Shown here piece after piece: positions 1-7,280 of a DNA stretch of 14,358 bases. The position numbers were made by a program, and so were the translations under genes. The notes below the pieces were generated by a model, which ran no database searches, was not told where the DNA came from, and saw only the letters and a list, made by a program, of their open reading frames with translations. Each line of letters begins with the position of its first letter. The stretch's first letter is position 1. The stretch is from Planctomycetota bacterium (GTDB lineage Bacteria; Planctomycetota; UBA8108; UBA1146). The stretch covers positions 1 to 14,358 of the forward strand of contig NZJA01000085.1 in assembly GCA_002691835.1 (NCBI GenBank), read 5' to 3'.

Positions 1-996
1 AGCCCAAAGCAGGGAAGCCAGAGCCAGATGTCTCAGTTGGCGAGAGGCGAGAAGGGTTGCGGTCACGGCGGCCAGCAGGGAAAGGGCAAAACCGGGTCGC
101 TTCAGCAGTCGGTGCAGGCCGGTGGTTTCTGATCCCCAACCCTGCAGGGCGCTTCCCAACACTGCCAGAGAGAAGAGCCCAATGCCGCTGATCGCCGCAG
201 GGGTCGTCATGAATCCGGGGGCGGTCCATGGGGGAAGCCACTCAAAGACTCCGGCTGTGAAAATCGGATCGAGAGCAAGCTGGAAGGGGAACAGATAGAG
301 GGCCGCTCCATGGGGATTGATCAGCGTGGCCAGAACGCTTCCACCCGCAACCATGAAGCGCTGCTTCTGCGGCAGGGCATGTCCCTGACTGAAGATGCAC
401 AGGTCTCCGATGATGTAGGCGATCCCCAGCAGGAATGATCCGTGAAGATTGGCCCACAGGGTCATCACTGGAATCAGAACCCATAGACAGCGCGGTGATT
501 GACGTCCAAGTCGGGTGAGCCACCAGACCAGCAGTACCAGGTTCAGCGCCAGAAGATGCGGCCTGACCATCAGTCGTCGTCCCACCGCCAGCCAAACCGG
601 CACCAGCAACAGCAGTCGCCAGAAGGCGGGGACACCAAAACTGCGCTGGATCATTTCGAGCAGCCCGCCGAGGGAGGCGGAAAGTAAAACGGCGAGAGCG
701 ATGAGAAAGTTCGGATGACCGAGGGATTCAACGGATTTGAAGAGAGTGGCAGCCAGCCATTCATGGGCCACCCAGGGGCCTCCATGACCGGTCGCCGAGA
801 AGGGGTCACTCTTCGGGACTTGTCCGTTTTCAAAGATCCAGTTACCGACCGCCAGATGCATTGGCAGATCGTTGTTGGCAAGGGGATGAGCGGCGATCAG
901 CGCCGGGATCAGCAAGGCGAGGGCCAGTGAGAATCGGGCCAGCAGGCGAGAATCGCCTGTGGGGAGTGTTCCGGAGTGTTTCTCTTTTTCGGCCAT
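1..996 (-). CDS. Polytopic membrane protein, GT-C glycosyltransferase-like, partial (C-terminus off the left edge)
   Basis: An uninterrupted frame of 332 codons runs from ATG at 994-996 to the window edge with no stop, so the C-terminal part is missing. The start is preceded by CAGGGAGC, a good Shine-Dalgarno. The first membrane helix is about residues 19-36. It is followed by an extracytoplasmic segment (about 41-83) containing NNDLPMHL, DPFSATG and PWVAHEWLAA. Further hydrophobic helices flank RRLMVRPHLLA (140-150) and WANLHGSFLLG (181-191). An acidic residue just after helix 1 (D43) followed by D/P/W/HEW-type motifs is typical of uncharacterised GT-C-like membrane proteins that may use polyprenyl-linked sugars. 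The family link is from motif memory, not a search, and the substrate is unknown. It is divergent from the DUF418 gene with a 119-base gap. Certain as a coding region; moderate for the GT-C relation. Confidence 0.85.
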   Translation of the reverse strand, partial: MAEKEKHSGTLPTGDSRLLARFSLALALLIPALIAAHPLANNDLPMHLAVGNWIFENGQVPKSDPFSATGHGGPWVAHEWLAATLFKSVESLGHPNFLIALAVLLSASLGGLLEMIQRSFGVPAFWRLLLLVPVWLAVGRRLMVRPHLLALNLVLLVWWLTRLGRQSPRCLWVLIPVMTLWANLHGSFLLGIAYIIGDLCIFSQGHALPQKQRFMVAGGSVLATLINPHGAALYLFPFQLALDPIFTAGVFEWLPPWTAPGFMTTPAAISGIGLFSLAVLGSALQGWGSETTGLHRLLKRPGFALSLLAAVTATLLASRQLRHLALASLLWA

Positions 997-1053
997 GCTC
1001 CCTGTTTCACCACTGCCGGGGTGAACTCTCCCCAGTGGCGGACTATTGTGTAC

Positions 1054-1084
1054 GAATCAGCGGCCGAAGGGCAGGCCCTGATTC
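1054..1084 (+). promoter_or_regulatory. Stem-loop in the leader of the DUF418 gene
   Basis: GAATCAG-c-GGCC (1054-1065) pairs with GGCCCTGATTC (1074-1084): an 11-bp stem with one bulged C and an 8-base loop, followed by AGTTTTGAG. It lies 31 bases before the ATG of the plus-strand gene. It resembles an attenuator or leader hairpin; the following T-run is only four, so termination is uncertain. It also lies within the divergent promoter region of the minus-strand gene ending at 996, so an operator role is equally possible. Confidence 0.4.
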
Positions 1085-1115
1085 AGTTTTGAGAGCATTT
1101 TTGGATGGGGGAAGA

Positions 1116-2372
1116 ATGAATTTGAAGGACTCCGAATCGTTACCGTCGATTCCGAAAGCGGAGCGCTGGGAATCACTCGATCTGATCCGTGGGTGCGCGG
1201 TACTCGGGATCTTCGTCATGAACATCCAGGCCTTTGCCATGCCCGATGCGGCCTATTTCAATCCCACCGCCTATGGAGATCTGAATGGGGGGAACTACGG
1301 AGTCTGGCTGGTCAGTCATCTCTTCTTCGACAGCAAGTTCATGGCCATCTTCTCCATCCTTTTCGGGGCCGGGATCGTGCTCTTCACCGAGCGTGCGGTG
1401 AAGCGGGAGCGGTCTCCCTTCTGGGGGCATGTCCGCAGAAATGGCCTGCTCATTCTGTTCGGTTTTCTTCATGCTCATCTTCTCTGGAGCGGGGACATTC
1501 TTTTCAGTTACGGGGTCTGTGCACTGTTGATGTATCCCTTCCGCAGGCTTTCCGCGAAAGCGCTGCTGCGCTGGTCCTTTGGATTACTTCTGGTCGGATC
1601 ACTCATTTCAGTCTCTGGAGGACTGTCCTTTCAGGCTTGGCCCGCTGAAGACCAGCAAGAGATGGTGGATTTCTGGAATCCCGGTGAGGAGGCCATCGCC
1701 GAAGCGGTGGCGATCCATCAGGGGACCTTCACTCAATGGCAGCCAAAGGTGAGTGAGGAATCCTGGTTGATGCAGCTGGAGTACCTCCCGACGGCGATCG
1801 TCTGGCGAGTGACCGGATTGATGCTGCTGGGGATGGCGCTTTTCAAATCCGGTTTTCTTCTCGGCAGGGGAGCGAAAAAGACCGCTAAAAACCTGTCTAT
1901 TCTTGGCGGACTCATCGGTTTGGCGATGGTGGCCTGGGGGGTGTGGGAGAATGAACAGATCGGTTTTGGCCCTGTGGAAACCAGTTTCTTCCTGCTGTCC
2001 CAATGGAACTACTGGGGGAGTCTGGCTCTCGCATTGGCCTACATCGGGGCGATTCTGTTGTGGTTTGGCAGTCCCGTTTTGGCGGGGTTGAAGAACCGGC
2101 TCATGGCATGTGGTCGCATGGCTTTCACGCTTTACATCCTGCAGACATTATTGGCGATCCTCATCTTCCGCGGGACCGGTCTCGGCTGGTTTGGAGAGAC
2201 CTCCCGGCTGGGGCAAGCCGGAGTGGTGTTGGGAGTTTGGGGATTGATGTTGTTACTCGCTCCCCTGTGGCTGTCCAGGTTCAGGTTTGGACCTTTGGAA
2301 TGGCTCTGGCGTTGCTTGACATACGGTCAGCTTCTCGCCAACCGAAAGCCCTCCGGTGAGGGAACGGCCTAG
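1116..2372 (+). CDS. DUF418 (YeiB-type) integral membrane protein
   Basis: The protein has 418 residues. ATG at 1116 is chosen because GGGGGAAG lies just upstream, and the open frame further upstream reads as non-protein-like sequence overlapping the divergent gene. The N-terminus shows the family hallmark SLDLIRGCAVLGIFVMNI (20-37). Many hydrophobic helices follow, with FGAGIVLF and RRNGLLILFGFLHAHLLWSGDI-type segments near the middle of the N-terminal half. The C-terminal DUF418 domain is clear: GRMAFTLYILQTLL, GLGWFGETSRLG and the terminal GPLEWLWRCLTYGQ (about 391-404). Length is typical for the family. DUF418/YeiB proteins are inner-membrane proteins of unknown biochemical role, often proposed to be transporters or acyltransferase-like. 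The gene ends in a four-base tail-to-tail overlap with the ankyrin gene on the opposite strand. Confidence 0.95.
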   Translation: MNLKDSESLPSIPKAERWESLDLIRGCAVLGIFVMNIQAFAMPDAAYFNPTAYGDLNGGNYGVWLVSHLFFDSKFMAIFSILFGAGIVLFTERAVKRERSPFWGHVRRNGLLILFGFLHAHLLWSGDILFSYGVCALLMYPFRRLSAKALLRWSFGLLLVGSLISVSGGLSFQAWPAEDQQEMVDFWNPGEEAIAEAVAIHQGTFTQWQPKVSEESWLMQLEYLPTAIVWRVTGLMLLGMALFKSGFLLGRGAKKTAKNLSILGGLIGLAMVAWGVWENEQIGFGPVETSFFLLSQWNYWGSLALALAYIGAILLWFGSPVLAGLKNRLMACGRMAFTLYILQTLLAILIFRGTGLGWFGETSRLGQAGVVLGVWGLMLLLAPLWLSRFRFGPLEWLWRCLTYGQLLANRKPSGEGTA

Positions 2373-3070
2373 TCTGTCTTTGACAATTGCTCAAGACGAG
2401 TAAATGCCGGAGTCGTTACAAGCCGCTTGTTATGACGGGCAAGGTCCAGGGCTCGGCGCCCTTTCTTCTCACGGGCTTGAACGTCAGCTCCCAGATCGAG
2501 AAGAAATTCAAGAGCCGCTGGGTTGGGATTGAACCCGGCAGCGAGCATTAGTGCGGTCCAGCCATCCTCTTTCGGAGCGAGCGGGTCTCCCCCGAGCTGG
2601 TAGAGATACTTCAGGACTTGGAGATTGGTGTTTTGAGCGGCAGCCATCATGAAGGGACTGAGGCCGTTTCGGTCGCATTGATCAAACCGGGCTCCTGATT
2701 CAATCAATAGTTGGGTCACTTCCAGACTTGGATTGTCCCGGACAGTTCGAATCAGGAGGGTCCAGCCTTCATAATCTCGAATTTCGACCTCTGAACCCTG
2801 TTCTATCAGGAAACGAATATTTTCAATCGAGTCGGTGAGGGCTGAAGCGAGCATCAAAGGGGTCCAGCCTTCGTCATCGCGACTTCTGATGTCAGCCCCT
2901 GAATCGACGAGAACCTTGAGAATATCCAGCTCTGCGCCACTTCCTGCAGCAAGCATGAGGGGAGTCATTCCATGTTCATTGCGTTCATTGACGTCGAGTC
3001 CACTCTCGCAATAGATGCGAGCAGATTCCGAGTCCCATAGAAAATCGTCATTCCACCGAGTGGGGTTCAT
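2369..3070 (-). CDS. Ankyrin-repeat protein
   Basis: The protein has 233 residues, with no signal peptide or membrane helix visible. ATG at 3068-3070 is preceded by GGAAGGGAGCTCC, a clear Shine-Dalgarno. From about residue 18 there are five to six ankyrin repeats of 35-36 residues. Recurring units include HGMTPLMLAAGSG, EGWTPLMLASA, EGWTLLIRTV, NGLSPFMMAAAQN and DGWTALMLAAGF, each followed by a helix pair ending in a Gly-Ala/Ser-Asp-type turn such as VDSGADIRSRD and LDLGADVQARE. The last unit, KGRRALDLARHNKR, is a typical capping repeat. Ankyrin repeats bind other proteins, and no catalytic domain is present, so it is likely a cytoplasmic adaptor or inhibitor with an unknown partner. Units slightly longer than the canonical 33 residues suggest an extended loop. 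It is convergent with the DUF418 gene; its stop overlaps that gene's stop. Confidence 0.93.
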   Translation of the reverse strand: MNPTRWNDDFLWDSESARIYCESGLDVNERNEHGMTPLMLAAGSGAELDILKVLVDSGADIRSRDDEGWTPLMLASALTDSIENIRFLIEQGSEVEIRDYEGWTLLIRTVRDNPSLEVTQLLIESGARFDQCDRNGLSPFMMAAAQNTNLQVLKYLYQLGGDPLAPKEDGWTALMLAAGFNPNPAALEFLLDLGADVQAREKKGRRALDLARHNKRLVTTPAFTRLEQLSKTD

Positions 3071-3196
3071 GGAGCTCCCTTCCCATTCCCTAACAAAATG
3101 CCATCATAACCATGGTGATACCTGGGACTTTTATTCTCATGAAATGCAGGGTATTGCTGGATCGAAATAAAGACCCTTCAAGGCGAATTTCTGACA

Positions 3197-3235
3197 GGGG
3201 TTCAGGCTCGTCGAATCCCCGTTTTTGAGGGGGAT
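3197..3235 (+). promoter_or_regulatory. Two overlapping alternative hairpins in the leader of the small plus-strand genes
   Basis: GGGGTTC (3197-3203) can pair with GAATCCCC (3213-3220), with one bulged T, and is followed by GTTTTTG, an intrinsic-terminator-like layout. ATCCCC (3215-3220) can instead pair with GGGGAT (3230-3235). The two hairpins share the same strand and exclude each other. The structure ends about 25 bases before the ATG at 3261. Pairing is read directly from the sequence; the regulatory role is inferred. Confidence 0.35.
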
Positions 3236-3260
3236 ATAGAGAAAGGCTAAAGGACGTTCG

Positions 3261-3467
3261 ATGAAGTATTCAGGTCTTTTGATCTACAGAACCCTTTGTT
3301 GGCCTGCGATGGTCTGGAAGCGTTACCGCGATTATCCGCGACTTCAGGAAAAACTTCGTGAGACTGAGGAACGATACGAATCGATGCTGGAAATATTGCA
3401 TCAGCGACATGCAGAGATCGTCGAAAATCTGTATCGTCGACAAAGTTCTGCCGAGGAAGGAGAATAG
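3261..3467 (+). CDS. Small coiled-coil protein (68 aa), unknown function
   Basis: A short frame begins at ATG 3261, with AAAGGA eight bases upstream. Residues 1-20 are moderately hydrophobic (GLLIYRTLCWPAMVW) and could sit at the membrane surface. Residues about 25-60 are a charged, heptad-like helix rich in Glu, Arg and Leu (YPRLQEKLRETEERYESM, then HQRHAEIVENLYRR), a likely coiled coil. No known family is recognised. It is followed two bases after its stop by a second small gene, and its last codons carry that gene's Shine-Dalgarno, which argues for translational coupling. Both genes are visibly AT-richer than their neighbours. An alternative is that the two frames form one protein split by a frameshift or assembly error; no slippery heptamer is visible at the junction. 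Confidence 0.65.
   Translation: MKYSGLLIYRTLCWPAMVWKRYRDYPRLQEKLRETEERYESMLEILHQRHAEIVENLYRRQSSAEEGE
3457..3462 (+). promoter_or_regulatory. Shine-Dalgarno deciding an ATT start
   Basis: AAGGAG lies at the end of the upstream gene and is exactly seven bases before ATT 3470-3472. This is the only well-placed ribosome-binding site for the frame that follows, which has no ATG, GTG or TTG anywhere near its beginning. Confidence 0.6.
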
Positions 3468-3469
3468 AG

Positions 3470-3688
3470 ATTCGCACTTCCATCGAATGGCTACTTAGGA
3501 TCATAGCTACAGTTGTTCTCGCTTATGCTACGCATTGGGCCTATCTCGAATACTTCGTTCCTCAAGAGATCAAAAATAGATTTCTTTGGAAGTTACAGTA
3601 CATCGAATTGTTCTACTTCCTGGTGATGATCTGGTTCGTTGTCATCGTGACGGTTTCCGTGGGCGGAAAATCAAACGATTCCGATTGA
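3470..3688 (+). CDS. Small two-helix membrane protein (72 aa) with apparent ATT start
   Basis: The frame is open from 3368 to the TGA at 3686-3688, but it contains no ATG, GTG or TTG before the middle of the second membrane helix. ATT at 3470 sits seven bases after AAGGAG and two bases after the stop of the preceding gene. From there the product reads as a convincing membrane protein: a first helix about residues 5-25 (EWLLRIIATVVLAYATHWAY), a polar loop with PQEIKNRF, a second helix about 42-64 (IELFYFLVMIWFVVIVTVSV), and a short polar tail ending SNDSD. Two hydrophobic segments of correct length are unlikely by chance. No family is recognised. ATT initiation is known for infC, where it is autoregulatory. 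Reinitiation after the upstream stop, or a one-base error fusing the two frames, are the alternatives. Confidence 0.6.
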   Translation: MRTSIEWLLRIIATVVLAYATHWAYLEYFVPQEIKNRFLWKLQYIELFYFLVMIWFVVIVTVSVGGKSNDSD

Positions 3689-3785
3689 ACTCCGAAGAAC
3701 CCCATGAGCCTAAAGGGCGATACTTTTCCACCCGAATGATGGCCCGCTCATATGCCCTTCCCTGTAATTTCTGAACAGGATGAAT

Positions 3786-6377
3786 TCACTCCTCAGCTTT
3801 CTCCTTAGGGGGTTGATTCACTGCCATGGCGGATTGGGCTTTCAGATAGAGGGTGGATCCGACGATCAGAAGCAGGCCAATGGCGACGAGTGACAGAACC
3901 CTGTAAATGTTTTCCAGAGATTTCAGATCGAAGAAGTACATCTTCAGAATAGAGATCCCGATCAGTAGCAATCCGGCTATTCGCAGGGTGGACAGCTGTT
4001 TCTTCAACCCCAGGATCAACAGACCGATGGCATTCAAAATCATGACGATGGTTTTGCCGCCGTCTTCCATCCCTGGATACACGAATTCCAGCCAATGATA
4101 GGCTTCTTCAGTGGTCGCCAAATAAATGGTGATGAAGGAGGCCACTCCGAGAAAGAGATAAGGCTTGATTCGCTCGGGGCTCAACAACGGAATTGCGGCA
4201 AGCATGCCAAGGGGAATGGTCAAAATGGTTATATTCATCCACCAGTAACTCGGTCCGTCGGTTCCCAGGGTCATATAAATCAGGATCGACGCTCCGAGAC
4301 CTGCGCAGGTGTAGTCAAATAATCTTTTGAAACTGTCGGACTGTCCACCAAAGAGAACCCAGTTGCCCACGTGGGCAACAAGCAAGAGCAATGTGGCGCC
4401 CAGAGTCCAAGTCAGCAGATCTCCCGTGATCAGTGACAGCTTGAAGAAGACTTCAAGCAGCATGATCCCCCCAAAAACTGAAAGAGCGAGAATCCGGAGG
4501 ATGGAAAAGAAACCGGTTCCCAGATGCTGGGGGGAGTCCGATTCTCCAAACTCTGGAATCGGATTCTGGTGTAGGAAGAGAAGGGTTGCATAGATCATGC
4601 TCGAGGTCGGCAATGCGACTCCGACGGCACGCTTGAGAAAGCTCATGAAGTATTCAGCTCCGGATGAATCAGGAATGCGCCAAGAATCCGCGAAGTACCA
4701 CTCTGAAAGATCAATCAGGAAAAATCGGATGACCCCGAGAAGCAGGAGCGAGAAGCCCACTCTTCCCAGCAGGGCGTTGCGGTTTTTTGAAGCCAGAATC
4801 AACAGCGCAAGCCCTGCCAAAGTCCAGGTGGAGGTCATCCATGCCGTGGAGATCAGATTGGGGATGGTGATCAACGCGAACAGACCACTCAAGAGGCAGA
4901 AAAGCTGAAAAATCGGATAGTCGAGTCGTCGAGTTTTCCAGCAGAACCAGGCATGCATGGCGTAGAAGACGGAGGCTCCGCCAGTGGCGAGAGAGATGTA
5001 GAAGGGGATGTAGAAGGGCTCGTGGCGCAGGGGAACCAGATACGAGACGCTGATGGTAAACGCCACGGCATTCAGGACCAGAATCAGCATATCGATAAAG
5101 GTCGTGGTGGTCCCCAATCGCAGATGTCGGGCAAAAGTGATCGTCGAATATCCGATGCAGTAGGCAATGGTGAAGGAGAGGGCCTGTGTCCATTGCGCAT
5201 CCTGAACCTTCGTCAACAGGACGATGACCTGCGACCAATGGAGAAGAAAAGAGGTCAGGATCAACAGTGGCCAGTCTCTTCTGGAGCACACAAAAAGTGC
5301 TCCCGCAGAGATGAAGAACAGGTAGGCGTAGTATTGACTGCTGGTCTCGCTTCCTCCCTGTATGCCGATCACGAGGGGGGTGGTGTAGGCCCCCAGAATT
5401 CCCACGAGTGCCAAGAACAGTGATTGATGGCGATAGGAGAGGAGCCCTGCCAGTGCGCTGACCGCACCGATGGCCACATAGCCGAGAGTGTTCGGAATCA
5501 ATTGGTAGAGCGCGGTGGCAGCGAGACTGGCGATATAGAGGATGCCGACGCCCACTCCCATCAGTCCGTATCGCAGAAGGGTGAAGGGGCCCTCCTTAAT
5601 TTTGTGGGAGGCGAAGACCAGTGCGAGTCCACTGAACAAACCGGCATAAACCCTCTGTAACGGAGAGATCAGGTCGTTGTCGATGGAATACTTCATCAGG
5701 TAGGCCGCACCTGCGAACAGCAGCAGGATGCCAATCCGCATCAACCACTGACTGGCCAGAGCATTTTCCATGGAGCCCTTGTCTGGAGCGTTTTCCTCAC
5801 CGACCAGAATCCAGTTCTTGATCTTCTGAAGGGTTTCCCGGGTGGCCACTTCAAAAGCCGAGGGTTTGTATTCGGGTCTTCTGGCGGGCAGAGGCTTCAA
5901 TCTGGAAACTTTGGGACCCGCATTCTGGAGTTTCTCCGAGTCTCCAGATACGACAGGCTCTGCAGCCTCGGCAGATTCTTCAGAGCTGGATGGTTCCTCC
6001 ACCGATTCCTGATCGTCCAGTTCCATCCATTCTTCCGGCTCACCTGGGGCATCTGTTTTCGCAGCCGCCTCTGTGTCTATCTCGGGAGGCTCCGAGATGT
6101 TTTCAGGAGAAGTAGAGCCCGGGTCAGTGGAGGCCGAGTCAGTGGCTGGATCAGTGTTCAGGGACGACAGAGTTTCCCTCAGGAAAGCATCGTTCTCGGT
6201 GGGTTGGGGATCTGCCGGCGGGGGTGAACTCCACTGTTGTTCCAATTTCGTTCTGGACTGCCTCTTTTGGTAATTGATCCACTCTTTGAAGAGTTTTTTG
6301 ATTTCCGCAATTTGCACCAGAATGATCACCGGGACAGCGATCAGCACGAGCAGGCAGATGATTACCAAGCCCTCCAT
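3786..6377 (-). CDS. DUF2339 large polytopic membrane protein
   Basis: The protein has 863 residues. ATG at 6375-6377 is preceded by AAGGGACGGG. An N-terminal membrane helix (about 3-24, IICLLVLIAVPVIILVQIAE) is followed by a basic segment. Residues about 45-165 form a long acidic, Pro/Glu/Ser-rich linker, probably disordered. The DUF2339 core begins near residue 205 with ASQWLMRIGILLLFAGAAYL and KYSIDNDLISPLQRVYAGL, both family signatures, followed by some twenty hydrophobic helices to the C-terminus and a short charged tail. Length fits the family (about 700-1000). DUF2339 members are inner-membrane proteins of unknown function, sometimes annotated as possible cell-wall or surface-polymer components. 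The extended acidic linker is the notable variation. It is the last gene of a minus-strand series, with its own possible promoter at 6427-6455. Confidence 0.95.
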   Translation of the reverse strand: MEGLVIICLLVLIAVPVIILVQIAEIKKLFKEWINYQKRQSRTKLEQQWSSPPPADPQPTENDAFLRETLSSLNTDPATDSASTDPGSTSPENISEPPEIDTEAAAKTDAPGEPEEWMELDDQESVEEPSSSEESAEAAEPVVSGDSEKLQNAGPKVSRLKPLPARRPEYKPSAFEVATRETLQKIKNWILVGEENAPDKGSMENALASQWLMRIGILLLFAGAAYLMKYSIDNDLISPLQRVYAGLFSGLALVFASHKIKEGPFTLLRYGLMGVGVGILYIASLAATALYQLIPNTLGYVAIGAVSALAGLLSYRHQSLFLALVGILGAYTTPLVIGIQGGSETSSQYYAYLFFISAGALFVCSRRDWPLLILTSFLLHWSQVIVLLTKVQDAQWTQALSFTIAYCIGYSTITFARHLRLGTTTTFIDMLILVLNAVAFTISVSYLVPLRHEPFYIPFYISLATGGASVFYAMHAWFCWKTRRLDYPIFQLFCLLSGLFALITIPNLISTAWMTSTWTLAGLALLILASKNRNALLGRVGFSLLLLGVIRFFLIDLSEWYFADSWRIPDSSGAEYFMSFLKRAVGVALPTSSMIYATLLFLHQNPIPEFGESDSPQHLGTGFFSILRILALSVFGGIMLLEVFFKLSLITGDLLTWTLGATLLLLVAHVGNWVLFGGQSDSFKRLFDYTCAGLGASILIYMTLGTDGPSYWWMNITILTIPLGMLAAIPLLSPERIKPYLFLGVASFITIYLATTEEAYHWLEFVYPGMEDGGKTIVMILNAIGLLILGLKKQLSTLRIAGLLLIGISILKMYFFDLKSLENIYRVLSLVAIGLLLIVGSTLYLKAQSAMAVNQPPKEKAEE

Positions 6378-6426
6378 AACCCGTCCCTTCCATCACGCAA
6401 TGATTAAATGAGTGTGAGTGGCGATA

Positions 6427-6455
6427 ATTGTGAGGAGTATGAATCGATTAGTCAA
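6427..6455 (-). promoter_or_regulatory. Possible sigma70-type promoter for the DUF2339 gene
   Basis: On the minus strand TTGACT (6455-6450) and CACAAT (6432-6427) are separated by exactly 17 bases, with five and four matches to the consensus hexamers. It lies about 50 bases upstream of the DUF2339 start and inside the AT-rich gap that separates that gene from the small membrane gene upstream. Confidence 0.45.
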
Positions 6456-6502
6456 CGGAGAAAACTCAGTATAGTATTGAATAAGTTTCTGTGATATCCC
6501 GG

Positions 6503-6724
6503 TCAGTCAATCCTGTTCTTGCTCAAGGTACGGTGAATAACCACAGAGCAGATACAGCCGACGATGAACATCAATGGGATGCTGAAAAGATAGAATCCAA
6601 AGTCAAGGTCGCGCCGCTCCAGAACATCCGACCACAACAGGATCTCAACGATTCCAAGAACAAAGGGGATCGCCAGAAGAAATGGAAAGCTGATCAAGCC
6701 GATCCAGTAGAAGAACCTGGCCAT
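6503..6724 (-). CDS. Small two-helix membrane protein (73 aa)
   Basis: ATG at 6722-6724 has an excellent Shine-Dalgarno (AAAGGAG, six-base spacing). The product has a first helix about residues 5-30 (FYWIGLISFPFLLAIPFVLG), a charged loop around SDVLERRDLDF, a second helix about 43-64 (FYLFSIPLMFIVGCICSVV), and a short basic tail HRTLSKNRID. By the positive-inside rule the C-terminal tail is probably cytoplasmic. No family is recognised. It lies between a lipoprotein gene 108 bases upstream and the DUF2339 gene downstream on the same strand, so the three may serve one envelope function; that is inference from position. The strong ribosome-binding site and clean topology make it very likely to be real. 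Confidence 0.8.
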   Translation of the reverse strand: MARFFYWIGLISFPFLLAIPFVLGIVEILLWSDVLERRDLDFGFYLFSIPLMFIVGCICSVVIHRTLSKNRID

Positions 6725-6832
6725 GCAGAACTCCTTTCAGCATGAAGTGTTGCAGCAGTGCAGGACGAATCGGATCCGAGAGGGCCAGAGTGTTTCTTCG
6801 TCAAAAGGAAGAAGGATTCACCCCTTGACGGG

Positions 6833-7201
6833 CTAGTTGATCCAGCCATCCACGAAGAGATGGCGCTTTCCGGCCCGATCGATCAACTCTTCGATGCTGT
6901 CGTAATTGTCTTTCTCTTTTTCCATCCAGTCAACCATCGCCTCCAGCTGATAAAAGGAAGCATACGGTTTGAGTACCGGTCCTTTGGGATCCAGATCAAT
7001 GTCCTCCACATAGAGAATCCCGTTGATCAAGACTTTGTTTGTTGTGCCACTCTTGGATCGTTCGGGGAGTCCGGTGATCGCCCGGAAGCGTTCGTACAGT
7101 TGATCGAAATCGTCGAGACTGATCTCATGAGATCGGTCTCTGATTTCCTGACCTCCGCAGCCAATCAATAAAAGAAAAAGTAAAAGTAAAGCGGTCTTCA
7201 T
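6833..7201 (-). CDS. Predicted lipoprotein (122 aa), unknown function
   Basis: The frame can extend to ATG 7237, but ATG at 7199-7201 is preferred. It follows AGAGAGG at about four bases, and a possible promoter at 7236-7263 would place the transcript start downstream of the first ATG. From this start the protein opens with MKTALLLLFLLLIGC: short basic n-region, hydrophobic core and lipobox L-I-G-C with Cys15 as the lipidated residue. Gly-Gly after the Cys does not suggest inner-membrane retention by the usual Asp+2 rule, so an outer-membrane destination is plausible in a Gram-negative host. The mature part is about 108 residues, soluble and charged, containing TNKVLINGILYVEDID and a C-terminal YDSIEELIDRAGKRHLF. 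No family is recognised. It is probably first in the series leading to the small membrane gene. Confidence 0.8.
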   Translation of the reverse strand: MKTALLLLFLLLIGCGGQEIRDRSHEISLDDFDQLYERFRAITGLPERSKSGTTNKVLINGILYVEDIDLDPKGPVLKPYASFYQLEAMVDWMEKEKDNYDSIEELIDRAGKRHLFVDGWIN

Positions 7202-7235
7202 CGCGCCTCTCTTTCCAGATTTCTTTGAGAGGTTC

Positions 7236-7263
7236 ATTATTGTCTATAGATATGTAAAATCAA
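7236..7263 (-). promoter_or_regulatory. Possible promoter for the lipoprotein gene
   Basis: On the minus strand TTGATT (7263-7258) is followed after 16 bases by AATAAT (7241-7236), four and five matches to consensus. The expected transcript start, near 7229, leaves a short leader with the Shine-Dalgarno of the 7201 start. The region is strikingly AT-rich relative to its surroundings. Confidence 0.45.
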
Positions 7264-7280
7264 AGGACTCAACAGGGGCG

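Noticed and set aside
861..1115. 85-codon upstream extension of the DUF418 frame
   Set aside because: It overlaps the divergent membrane gene, reads non-protein-like, and the ATG at 1116 has both a ribosome-binding site and the right distance to the family's N-terminal motif.
3109..3124. ACCATGGT palindrome upstream of the ankyrin gene
   Set aside because: Eight-base palindromes are expected by chance, the flanks do not extend it, and no paired promoter hexamers are visible.
3697..3755. ATGAGC...GCTCAT long-range inverted repeat downstream of DUF2339
   Set aside because: The stem is interrupted and has a very long loop and no T-run on the minus strand, so I do not call a terminator.
4953..5423. 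156-residue plus-strand frame inside the DUF2339 gene
   Set aside because: It is antisense to a clearly conserved membrane protein, and its Gly/Gln/Asp-rich composition is what hydrophobic codons give in reverse.
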